Part shown: positions 36,096-47,200 of the stretch, one piece after another
Layout: each line of letters starts with the position of its first letter
How positions within the stretch are numbered: position 1 is the stretch's first letter
Assembly (NCBI RefSeq): GCF_932276165.1
Contig: NC_063988.1
Span: 7,068,001-7,132,000, forward strand
Direction: 5' to 3'
DNA: 64,000 bases
Source of the DNA: Plutella xylostella
Taxonomy: Eukaryota; Arthropoda; Insecta; Lepidoptera; Plutellidae
Position numbers and translations under genes: made by a program
The notes under the pieces: model-generated
Seen by the model: the letters and a program-made list of their open reading frames with translations, nothing else
Told to the model about the DNA's origin: nothing
The model's database searches: none

Positions 36096-36830
36096 AGACC
36101 GCAACCGATCCGGCGGACCGAGCTCGTCTCCTGGCCTCTAGCTCTCCACAGTCGGGATATTGGCTGAGTGCCTACCCTTCGGCAAATCTAGGCACGCTGC
36201 TGGATAGAACAACTCTGGCAGTGGCCATCAGCTTGAGGTTAGGGCTTCAAACGAATGAGCCCCATCGCTGCCGCTGTGGGGAACATGCCGACCGCCGCGG
36301 CCACCACGGCCTATCGTGTGGCCGCAGTGCCGGGCGCATAGCGCGCCATGGCGCACTTAATGATACCATCCGCCGGGCCCTTGCCAGTGCAAACGTTCCC
36401 GCTACCTTAGAGCCCAGCGGGATCATGCGGGACGATGGCAAGAGACCCGACGGCATGAGTCTAGTGCGCGGTGTGGGACGCAACATGCGTGGACACACTA
36501 GCACCGTCCCATCTTCCATCTACCTCCACAGAGGTTGGCGCTGCGGCCGGGCGGGCGGAAACGATGAAAGGCCGCAAATATGCATCCCTAGGAGAGGGGT
36601 ACATGTTTGTGCCTTTCGGAGTCGAAACCCTAGGGCCGTGGGGACCGGAGGCGCGTCGGCTGCTAAAAGAAATTGGCAGCAGGCTCAAAGAAGTCACAAG
36701 GGACCCTAGGGCTGGCTCGTACCTCGCTCAAAGGATAAGCATCGCCATACAGCGAGGTAACGCGGCCAGCGTCTTGGGTACCCTACCCGACAGTGGCAGC
36801 GATCTGGCCAGCATCTTCTTTTTAGTTTAA
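36096..36830 (+). pseudogene. C-terminus of a retroelement with restriction-like endonuclease, frameshifted
   Basis: Two overlapping frames join near 36465-36475. The first contains WLSAYPSANLGTLLD, then a CCHC-like set CRCGEHADRRGHHGLSC, then KRPDGMSL. The second continues WDATCVDTLAPS, and later YMFVPFGVETLGPWG and QRGNAASVLGTLPDSG, up to a stop at 36830. A CCHC knuckle followed by RPD and, about a dozen residues on, Asp in WDATCVD fits the K/R-PD...D/E motif of the restriction-like endonuclease of R2-type non-LTR elements. The GC content is far above its surroundings. The polymerase part is missing. Confidence 0.55.
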
Positions 36831-37019
36831 TTTTATATTAGTTAATTATGACCTCAGAATAATAGATATACAGATGTAAACCTGCCCAAAAAGTATTATT
36901 TTAAGCTTCGCAGCAGGGTTTCGATAAAAAAGTATATTCTGTCAATGTCACTTGTCATTGACTGATTGTCAATGTCAATTGACAAGTGTCAGACGCGACG
37001 TCACTCGTCAGTCAAGCTA

Positions 37020-37430
37020 GGGATGTCGAAAGTGCAAAAAAATATCGATATTTCGATATTTTCTTTTATATCGTTACTGAAATCGATATATCGAAAAAAA
37101 AAATCGATATATCGGTAGCTTTAAAGGAATAAATTCTTGTGAAATCAAATAATATGGAATTATTATAAAACACTATTTTTTAACTGTAATTTTGTGCCAA
37201 TGTCGTGTATTTACACTCTCGCTCGGTACACGGTTGCGAGCTAGTATCGCTGCATTGCGTTGTGACGCCAACAAAAGGGTATTGTTAATGAAAAAATATC
37301 GATTTTGATATTTATTCGATACTTGATTATTTATATCGATGTATCGATATATCGGTTTACAATATATCGTCGAAAAATATCGATATATTTATAAAAATAT
37401 ATCGATACATCGATATTATTTCGCCATCCC
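37020..37430. mobile_element. 411-bp MITE rich in ATCGATAT, TA flanks
   Basis: The ends GGGATGTCGAAA and TTTCGCCATCCC are inverted and flanked by TA (37018-37019 and 37431-37432). The interior holds about ten ATCGATAT-like palindromic words. It inserted about 110 bp upstream of the KRR1 start codon. Confidence 0.8.
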
Positions 37431-37542
37431 TAAGTCAAGCACCTAATTGACCACCTAAAGTTCATGTGTTGCATTTATTAAATTTATTTTCGTTGGTTAT
37501 TTTCCTAGATTTACTGAACAAAAAGCTATTTTTTTAATAAAA

Positions 37543-38595
37543 ATGAATAAAGAAGAAAGCGATGACGAACAGCAAGAGACGGGGCCAGTTGAAAATGCTT
37601 GGTCCCTGAAGATACCTAAATTTACGCCTGATGATAACCCACATGGCTTGCTAGAAGAAAGCAAGTTTGCGACTTTGTTCCCCAAGTACCGTGAACAATA
37701 CTTGAAAGAGTGCTGGCCTCTCGTGCAGAAGGTACTAAAAGAGCACTATATTGTTGCAGAATTAGACTTAATTGAAGGCAGTTTAATAGTCAAAACAACT
37801 CGCAAGACATGGGATCCCTATATTATCATCAAAGCTAGGGATCTCATGAAACTGCTGTCCAGAAGCGTGCCATTTGAGCAGGCAGTCAGAGTCCTTGATG
37901 ATGAAATTGGGTGTGACATTATTAAGATAAATTCCTTTGTGAGCAAAAAGGAGACATTTTTAAAAAGGCGACAAAGATTGATTGGGCCAAATGGTGTGAC
38001 ATTAAAATCTATTGAGTTATTAACAGAGTGTTATGTATTAGTACAAGGCAACACTGTGTCAGCTGTGGGCCCCTACAAGGGCTTGGTTCAAGTGAGGCGT
38101 ATAGTGGAAGACACTATGAAGAACATTCACCCCATGTACAATATAAAAACTTTGATGATCAAGAGAGAACTAATGAAGGATCCAAAGTTAAAAAATGAGA
38201 GCTGGGATAGATTCTTGCCCAAATTCAAGAGTAAGAATGTTCCTAGAAAGCAGCCTAAGAAGAAGGTACAAAAGAAGCCATACACACCTTTCCCACCAGC
38301 ACAGCCCGAGAGCAAGGTGGACCGGGAGCTGGCCACCGGAGAGTACTTCCTCAAGGATGAACAGAAGAAGGCCAAGAGACACCATGAGAAGGAGGAGAAG
38401 CATGCCATTGCCAAGAAGGCCCGAGATGAGAAGAGACTGAAGGACTTTGTGCCCCCTGAGGAGAAGACAGACAAACCCACTACATCTACATCTGCAGAAA
38501 CAACAGTGGACATTTCACAACTAAAGAACAAAATGAAGAAATTTTCAAAACAACATAAAGAGCTGAAGAAAAAGGTTAAAGATGTTAGTAAGTAG
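37543..38595 (+). CDS. KRR1: KRR1, small-subunit processome component
   Basis: A single uninterrupted exon of 350 residues. The N-terminus carries WSLKIPKFTPDDNPHGLLEE and FATLFPKYREQYLKE, hallmarks of KRR1 (Drosophila dribble). Two KH-like domains follow. The first covers about residues 65-130 (GSLIVKTTRKTWDPYIII). The second covers about 140-215 (KRRQRLIGPNGVTLK, LVQGNTVSAVGPYKGL). The C-terminus is Lys-rich. The protein binds pre-rRNA in the nucleolus and is needed for 18S rRNA maturation. The start is the first ATG after in-frame stops. AATAAA at 38605-38610 is only 10 bases after the stop, and the gene converges on the seryl-tRNA synthetase 43 bases away. Confidence 0.95.
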   Translation: MNKEESDDEQQETGPVENAWSLKIPKFTPDDNPHGLLEESKFATLFPKYREQYLKECWPLVQKVLKEHYIVAELDLIEGSLIVKTTRKTWDPYIIIKARDLMKLLSRSVPFEQAVRVLDDEIGCDIIKINSFVSKKETFLKRRQRLIGPNGVTLKSIELLTECYVLVQGNTVSAVGPYKGLVQVRRIVEDTMKNIHPMYNIKTLMIKRELMKDPKLKNESWDRFLPKFKSKNVPRKQPKKKVQKKPYTPFPPAQPESKVDRELATGEYFLKDEQKKAKRHHEKEEKHAIAKKARDEKRLKDFVPPEEKTDKPTTSTSAETTVDISQLKNKMKKFSKQHKELKKKVKDVSK

Positions 38596-38638
38596 GTATT
38601 TTAGAATAAACAAATTTTGCAACTATTTACAACTGTTT

Positions 38639-40425
38639 TTATTTCTTAATTTTACTCAATTTTAGTTCAGGAACTTGGGTGTTCTTTGCTATAAATTTCT
38701 TTCCATTCATGAATGGTTGCAGTACTTCTGGTATCCATATTTTTCCTTTTGGGTCCTGATGTGTCTCTAGTAGGGCTATAAGCATCCTGGGTACAGCGCA
38801 GGCTGTTCCATTCAGGGTGTGGGCATATTTTGTGGAGCCATTTGAGTCTGTGTACTTGATGTGGAGCCTCCGGGACTGGTAGTCTGTGCAGTTACTGCAG
38901 CTAGAAATTTCACCATAGTTTTTTCGTCCTGGCATCCAGGCTTCAATATCATATTTTCTGAAATTAAATTAAATAGCATCTTTAGTCCATATTCTAACAA
39001 CAATTTATAATTAGTACCAATAGTCACAATAGTATTTAAATAATTATGCCAGACAGCTCTAAAATTAGAATTTTGCCTTGAGAATCAACAATTATGTCAA
39101 TATTATTACCTATATGCTGGTGCCCCTAACTCATGAGGCGGCATGTCCAAGACCTGCAGGTGGATGCCGAGGGGAGCAAACAGGCTCTCCTGCATCTCCC
39201 TCAAGTACTCCAGTATGCTGTCAGAGTCCTCGGCCGGGCTCACCACAAACATCTCCACTTTTGTGAACTGGTGTACTCTGTTGAAGTCAGTTTACATAAA
39301 TAAGGGAGTAAAAGCTTTCACAGGAAGGGTGTGTAGGGTCTAGTGAAGAAAAAAGGGGAGGCCTTTGACCAGCAGTAGGAAAATGAGTAGGCTACTAATA
39401 AAAAAAAGTGCTTACTTATTTATTACCAATAGAATTTGTAATGTATCTCTTTGGTTATACTGCTACTGCTACTATAGCATAATTGTTAATTGGTTTATGT
39501 AATGCAAACTGCAAGTGTACCATGAAGGTTGCACACCCAGACATTACCTGTAAATTCCTCTCTCCTCCAACACATTGGAGGTCTCAGCTCTGTAGCAGCG
39601 ACTGACGGCTGCCAGCTTCAGAGGCAGGCGGCTGTGAGAGTGGAGGGAGTTCATGAGGAGGCCCGCCAGAGACATCTCTGCCGTACCTGACAGCAATAAG
39701 TCTGGCCCGTGGTGCACTGGGTCTAAGGAGTATATCTGTAAAATGATATGATAATTATTTTTATATATTTTATTCATATCATTATCTACACATGTAGAGA
39801 TAGAGAAAGCTATACAAACCTGTGTTCTATCATTATTAACTGCCATGCCACAACTCTCAATAATTTTACTAGGTAATATATCTGGCACAGATACAAGCTG
39901 GAACCCCTTCTTCAGTATAGTGGTGACTGTGTACTTAATCAAAGCTTCCTCTAGCTCTGCCAATTCACCCAGGAAATAATAACTTTTGTGCCCACAAGTG
40001 TGCCCTAACTTGTCAGTCCTCATTAAATTAAGTCTTCTAGTAATATCACTAAACTCCAATGCTGGATGTTGGCTAAAGTCTTTCTTTTCATTAATTTTCT
40101 TTATCACTTGGCATTCTTCTTCATACTGTTGGACTTTCGGGTGAGTTCGGTTTGGCAATTTCTGTAGTTCCTTAGACAGCTCTTCCTTTATCTGATTATA
40201 CTTTATATCAGTCACTGTTGTTGAAGAAAGGGTGTTATAAATATCTAAAACACGTTGAATGTCTCCGACACCTTTTCGTAACGAAATATTTCTATTAATT
40301 TCATCAGTGTTCTTTGAGTTGCAGAAATACTCTAAATCTATGTCTGGAGAGATGGATGATGAAAATAGTCTTAAGTTCTTCAATGCTCTGCTACGGAACA
40401 ATTTTACTATTGATAATATAGCCAT
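38639..40425 (-). CDS. SARS2: Mitochondrial seryl-tRNA synthetase
   Basis: Exons: 40425-39820, 39735-39548, 39277-39110 and 38957-38639, 426 residues, all in phase. A Ser/Arg/Leu-rich N-terminus (MAILSIVKLFRSRALKNLRLF) looks like a mitochondrial targeting peptide. The N-terminal tRNA-binding helices are short. The class II core shows GHTCGHKSYYFLGELAELEEAL, then LLLSGTAEMSLAGL, motif 2 (RCYRAETSNV), TKVEMFVV and motif 3-like NGTACAVPRMLIALLE. It charges tRNA-Ser in the matrix. In the presumed motif 2 region ETSN and ERGIYR flank an exon border. The poly(A) signal AATAAA (38643-38638) overlaps the stop codon. A SLIMP-type paralogue is the alternative. Confidence 0.88.
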
Positions 40426-40823
40426 TTTCCTAATACTTCTAATGCTGATGAGATCAGATGATGTTTATGTATGATTTATTTGAAAATTATATCACTGGCA
40501 CAGTGCAGTACTTTATTTTTATGAGTTTAAAATAAATCTATGTGAAAAAAATTGCCCAGCCTTGTAAATTCATTTAATATAAGATAATTAAATTGAACCA
40601 ATGGTAATTAATTGATTAAGACCTAAAACAAATAAATTCCCATCACAACAATACAGGTAAACATAACCTCCAAAATAGTTTTTGAAGTTTTTGTGTTGTT
40701 GACAGTCGGTATGTGACGTGCGTGATTATTCTGTCTGTGTGACAGGGCGGTACCGAGAGTCGGTCTTAAGGCACCGCACACTAGCGGACGCGGCTTAAAA
40801 AGTCTACACACCAAACCCGCCGA

Positions 40824-41000
40824 CACAGCCCGGCGGCTTGGTGTCGGCGACCCAAACCCGCCAACATGTGTCATGGGGCTGTGTCGGTGAGTGTCGGCGG
40901 CAAGAAATCAGTACAACTTTTTTAGTACTTGCACGCGCGGGTACGAGTTGCCGACATGATTCTTGAAACAAAGTCGCCGACACCAAGCCGCCGGGCTGTG
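40824..41000. mobile_element. GC-rich MITE-like inverted repeat
   Basis: A perfect 27-bp inverted pair, arms 40824-40850 and 40974-41000, with key words CCCGGCGGCTTGG and GTGTCGGCGA. The centre is 123 bp. The target duplication is not clear. It lies 71 bp from the DNMT1 E2F-like site. Confidence 0.65.
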
Positions 41001-41070
41001 TGTGTCTTCAGAAGACATGGATGTGCGCTTCTTACCTCGGGATAACCTGTGTTAAGTTTATACTGTGTGT

Positions 41071-41083
41071 TTTGGCGCGCAAA
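41071..41083 (+). promoter_or_regulatory. E2F-like site upstream of DNMT1
   Basis: TTTGGCGCGCAAA, a palindromic match to TTTSSCGC on the plus strand, 128 bp before the start codon. DNMT1 is an S-phase gene, so E2F control is expected. Motif only. Confidence 0.55.
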
Positions 41084-41210
41084 TTTGACAGTTTATGAAT
41101 TTACTAACCTCTCTTTTTACGAGCCAAACGTACCTTAATTTTGTTGTTATTTATGTTGGTTTGTTATTTACTGCACAAATGTTAAGCGTAGCAGCTTCTC
41201 TAAGTTCGTA

Positions 41211-44200
41211 ATGGATAATGCTATAGTATTAGTGGAAAAAATGCCGGTTCCTTTAGGAATGATCAGTGCCAAAAGTCCATCTACAAGGAGTCGGACTCGT
41301 AATCAATCTGTTTCGCCTTCTACGAGGTACGTTTTACCTTCCGTACAATAAAGAAAGGACCATTCACTATCTAAATAACGTTATGAGCCAATGGGCACAA
41401 CAAGAAAAGTCTGATATACTTACTGTTTCATTCGTAATTTATTCAGCTTATTGTGAACATAAATTTTAATATTGTTATACTGCTATCTGCCTAACATATG
41501 ATTCGTTACAGGAAAAATGGCAAGTCTAATGGTCACCTATTGACGATGGATGTTTTTACCAAGAAAAGGGCAAGGAGTCCATCTGCAACATCGGAATTAA
41601 ATGAGAACCTGGTATGATATCCTATATGTACTTAATAATGAAAGAATGGAACATTAACAATATAATTTTACCAAAATAAGTTACACACATTACCAACTCA
41701 AGTTCAAAAACCTGCTGTCTCTGTTGATGGTTAATCTGAGTTATAACTTTCCTCAAAGATAGTTTTGTCTGCCTAACAAATCAAATGTATCAAAAAATGA
41801 TAACATAGTGTATTCCTATACATTATGTTGCACTATAGTGCAGGAGGCATCTGCTCCAATTCATAATCATCATAAGTATTTGGCATAAAGTTTACGATGG
41901 CTGATAATTAATCACAGGACCTTATAATTACACAAATATACCATCATCACAACCCATTACGTCCCCACTGCTGGGGCACGGGTCTCCTTCCAGTGAAGGA
42001 AGGGTTTAGGCCTAGTCCACCACGCTGGCCAAGTGCGGGTTGGTGGACCCCAACACAAGCAAGCTTGTGCTGAGAGAGTTGTCGGGTAAGTGGGCAACCC
42101 GACTGTCAGATGTTTTCAAGCCACCCGAAGGCCTCTGACTAGGCTTAACAACTGCTGCCGAAGCAGCAACCGGGACCCACGGCTTAACATGCCGTCGGAA
42201 GCACGGAAGCGTCCAGAAAAGCACCACTTGAAATTGGTCACCCATCCAATGGCTGACCGTGTCAGTTGTTGCTTAACCTCAGCGATCAGTTACGATCACT
42301 GAGGCCCGCTCGACTACGGACGCTTTGTCGTTTTCGTTCGTTTTTTGTACCACAAATATATACTTAAACTTAACAATAAAAGTAGGTACTTACATGCATG
42401 AAATTTAGGTGTAGTATTGTAGGTATGTAGCATAAATGTGTTTCCTACTTCATAACAAAATATCAAATATTATGATTTTCAGAAAAAGCCAAAAATTGAT
42501 CCAGCTGACTTGGAAGACGAAAAAGAAAACCAAAATATAGAAAACCAGGATGAAGTTTTAACCACTGACAAAGCTAACCCTATTGATAAAAAAGAAGATG
42601 TAACAGAAATAAAAAGTAATGATATTGAAAGTGAGACCATCTCCACAAAATCCACCTCAGATGAAAATAGTGACTGTAAAAAACGAAGACTAAGTGAACC
42701 TGACAATAAAGATGATTCAGAAATTGATGAAGTTAATTCTGATGAAGATATTAAGAGTATTGATGATGAAAACAGCAATTCTGATGTAAAAAGCGAAGGA
42801 GTAAAAAATATGAACTGTAAAGAAGAGAGCAACAACAATGCTCAAGATCTGAACAATGAGAGGTGTAATATTTGTAGACAATTTTTGAATAACTCTGACA
42901 TTATATTCTACCAAGGACACCCACAGAATGCTGTGGAAGAGTTTATAGCTTTGACCAATGAGAAACTAGTATTAGCTGCAGGTGAGATTGATATTAATTT
43001 TTATAATCTACAAATAATGTTGATATATATTTAATCATCTTATCTTATTTATTATAAAAAAGAGAAAGATAAATATTAAAAAATATACTTTTTATTAACT
43101 CTTGTTTCATTAATAAATAAATACTGGATTCAGCCCTACTCTATTCTTTTTATAATCATTTAGAATTGAACATTTAATTTTATCTTCTTTCTTTAATTTT
43201 CTTCTGTCTTTGTAGGTGATGAAGGAGACATCATGGAGAGACCTCAAACCAACATCACCGGGTTCTCAATCTTCGACCAGGAGGGCCACCTGGTGCCCAT
43301 CGATGGAGGTTTAGTGGAGAATGACATGAGAATCTTCATGTCTGGGTACCTGAAGTCCATTTGCTCCGAAAACTCAGATATTGATGAGGAATCTATACCG
43401 GTGAAGGATGTTGGCCCTATTGTTGAATGGTAATTATTTTTGAATATATAATACACATGAGTACATGTTCCAATGTAAAGTACAGTCCATCCGTCCAAAG
43501 GTTGTTTGGCATAAATTGTTTTAAGTGATAAGACAATTTTTTGTACCGTAATTTAAGTTACAACTTCTTAATTTTATTATTATTTTTGGTGTACACATAA
43601 AGAGTCAATACCCAATCTATCTACTTACTCTCTTAAGGTAGTTATGTATCTGCAGATAACGAAACAATATTAACATTGCGGCTGCTGCGTAAATGCATTA
43701 TATTGAGTAAAAAAATATTTGTTATATTTCAGGTTCATCCACGGATTCGACGGAGGCATGAAAAATTGCATCACACTATCAACAGAGTTCGGCGAATACA
43801 ACTTGATGAAGCCGAGCGCCGAATATACTCCTCTCATGAACAATCTCTACGAGAAGATATGGATTAGCAAAGTCGTAGTTGAATACCTAGAAGAGTACCA
43901 TTACCTTCAGCCGACGTACGAAGACTTGATGGAAATCATTCGTGAGGCGACGATACCAGAGTTGGATGATGCGAAGATGACTGAAGAGATGCTACATAAG
44001 CACGCGCAGTTTGTTTGCGACCAGGTGGTGTGTCTGGAGGCTCAAGATGAGGATGATGAACCGCTCATCACACTGCCCTGCATGAGGGAACTCATCAAGC
44101 TCATGGGCATCAAGTTCGGCAAACGAAAAACCCGCACCAAAATTGACTACAAGAAAATCGACAAGAAAGCCTGGACTAAGGCGACGACGACGCCGTTGGT

Positions 44201-47200
44201 GCAGAAGACTTTCGAGAGCTTCTTTACGCATCAGCTGGATAAGACGAATAAAGACTTGGTGTTGCGTAGGAAGCGTTGCGGTGTTTGTGAGGCGTGCCAG
44301 CGGCCGGACTGTGGCGAGTGCAGCGCGTGCCGAGCCATGGCCAAATTCGGCGGCCACGGACGAACTAAAAAGGCATGTGTCAGCAGAAACTGCCCCAACA
44401 TGGCCGTAGAACAAGCCGAAGACTCAGACCCTGACGATGAGGAGGAGTACAGGAAGATGGCAGAGAAGAAGGAACACGACAAGATAGATGATGCCGTCCC
44501 GGTGAAGCTGACTGGCGCCGGCTCCAGAAAGATCACCTGGGTCGGCGAGCCAGTCAAGGCTGATGCTACTAAAGTCTACTACGAGGCTGTCGAGATTGAT
44601 GGAGAGGAGTTAAGGAATGGCGACTATGTGATGGTGGAGACCTCCCAGGCTAATATACCCGCGCTCGTCGTGAGGGTCGTGTACATGTGGAAGGAGACAT
44701 TGAACACCAAATCTGGATACTTCCACGGAGAGGTGTTCATCAGATCTTCAGACACCGTGCTAGGGGAGGTGGGCGACCCTCGCGAGGTATTCTTAGGGGA
44801 CCGCTGCTGCCACGGCGCGCCGCTCTCATCCATTCTGAGGAAGGCACATATAGAAAAGAGGGAAATACCAGCCAACTGGTTCAAGCTCGGCGGGAAAGAA
44901 GTCGAGGACGAAACGTTGGAGGATGATGGAAAGACATACTTCTATAAAAAGTATTATGAAAGGTTCACGGCGCGCTTCGAAGACCTACCAGAGGACCCGG
45001 CGTGCCCCAACCCTCTGAGGCAACACAGGTTCTGTCCGTCCTGCGAGCGCAAGACTAGAAAAGACGCCAAAAACATCCCCAAAGTCATAGACAAACTGGC
45101 GGAGAAATCCGAATTCGTTACAGAAGCGAATAGAACCGAGTGGAGTCTGGTGCGGTGGCAGGACCACGACTACAAGCGCGGCGGCGGAGTGTTCCTCAAA
45201 CCGGGGACTTTCAACCTGAAGAGCAGTCTGACGTACAGCGACACCAGCAAGCCGAAGCTCGAGAACGTAGACGAGAGTGTATACCCGGAGTACTATCGAA
45301 AGAGCGACAACAACTTGCGCGGTTCTAACGTGGATACTGGGGAGCCGTTCTGTGTTGGGCTGGTAGTGGCGGCTACGGCTCGCGGGGCGGGGCCGCTGGT
45401 GGTTCCTCAGGATATCTATTTACGAGTGCGCGTCATGTGCCGGCCCGAGCACACCGCCAGCCGCTTCCCGCAGCACGAGGACCTCAACCTCGTCTACTGG
45501 AGCGACGACATCCGAGAAATCCCATTCTCTGCCGTGGTCGGGCCCTGCCACTTAGTACACGAGAAGAACATACCTAGCGAAAACAAACAGGAGTGGCTCG
45601 AGAAGGACCCCAGCAGATTCTACTTCAGAGAGGCTTTCAGCAGGAAAACGGGCAAGTTTACAGAGGTGCCACCTGAAGCGGAGAGCGTCGGGCGAGTTGA
45701 CAAAGGCAAGGAGAAGGGCAAAGGGAAAGGGAAGTCCAGCAAAGCGTCCGCTACTACAGAAGCATCTACGACTGCTTCGGTTCGTCCTTTGCGTACATTG
45801 GACGTGTTCGCGGGCTGCGGGGGGTTATCTCTGGGGCTGCATACAGCGGGGGCCGCGGCGCCTCGTTGGGCGGTAGAGCAAGTGGAGCCCGCGGCCCACG
45901 CCTATGAGTTGAACAACCGCGCGTGCACAGTGTTCCGCGAAGACTGCAACGCGTTGCTTCGCGAGGCGCTGGCGGGCGCGGCGCACTGGCGCGGCCGCCG
46001 CCTGCCCCGCGCAGGGGAGGTCGAGCTGCTGTGCGGCGGCCCGCCCTGCCAGGGCTTCTCCGGCATGAACCGGTTCAACCAGCGCGAGTACTCCAACTTC
46101 AAGAACTCTTTAGTAGCCTCCTACTTATCCTACTGCGACTTCTACCGCCCGAAATACTTCATACTGGAGAACGTGCGGAATTTCGTCGCGTTCAAAAAAG
46201 GAATGGTTCTGAAACTGACGTTACGTACGTTACTAGACATGGGATACCAGTGCACGTTTGGCATCCTCCAAGCTGGGAACTACGGGGTGCCTCAGACTCG
46301 GCGTCGTCTTATAATCCTGGCGTCCGCGCCGGGGTATAAGCTTCCTTTATACCCCGAGCCGACGCACGTGTTTAGTCGTCGCGCTTGTTCGCTAACCGCG
46401 GCTATTGACGGCAAGCGCTTCGTCACCAACATCCAGTGGAACGAGGCGCCGCGACGAACCTGCACTATAAGAGACGCTATGAGCGACTTGCCTCCGATAT
46501 CCAACGGAGCGAACCAATTAGAGCGTGAATACGGGTCGATGCCGGAGACGCACTTCCAGCGATTGGTCCGCGCCGGCGCGACGGATGAGACCAAACTGAG
46601 AGATCATATCTGCAAGAACATGGCGCCGCTGATCCAGGCCCGCATAGCGAGGGTGCCCACCACGCCAGGGTCGGACTGGCGGGACCTGCCCAATATATCT
46701 GTCACGCTGTCTGATGGGACCAAGTGTAAGGTGAGGATTCTTTTGTTTTTTTTTTTTTTAGTTTACATATTAAGCAATCTAATCGCATATATGTATCAAC
46801 AGTCCACTACTACAATAGCATCACACTACTACATTATTTTAACCGCCGATAAAAAACATGGGTGTTATAAGTATAACGTGTTTCTGTATCTGTTTATGTG
46901 TGTATCTGTCTGTGGTAGCATAGCTCCCAAGCGGCTGAACTGATTTTCGTTTAGTTTTACGTTACATAGATTATGTTACCTGAGTGTTCTTAGCCATATT
47001 TTATCTCTCAGCTTAGCTGTTCTAGTTATGAGACTTTTAACTTGCATGTCGGGGTTTTTAACGTTGGTTAGATTAGACGATTATATCTATATTATTTGTA
47101 TTAGTACAATAAAGAGTTAAATAATAACCCCATCCACTCCCCAGGTGCTCCAATACCGGCACCACGACGCCCGCTCAGGCCGCTCCCCTCTGGGCGCGCT

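Larger units (their letters stand above)
40426..41210. other. Bidirectional promoter region, SARS2 and DNMT1
   Basis: 785 bp between two head-to-head start codons. It contains an inverted-repeat element (40824-41000), words shared with the 5210-5420 repeat (ACACTAGCGGACGCG near 40780) and an E2F-like site close to DNMT1. No gene is seen. Confidence 0.6.
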
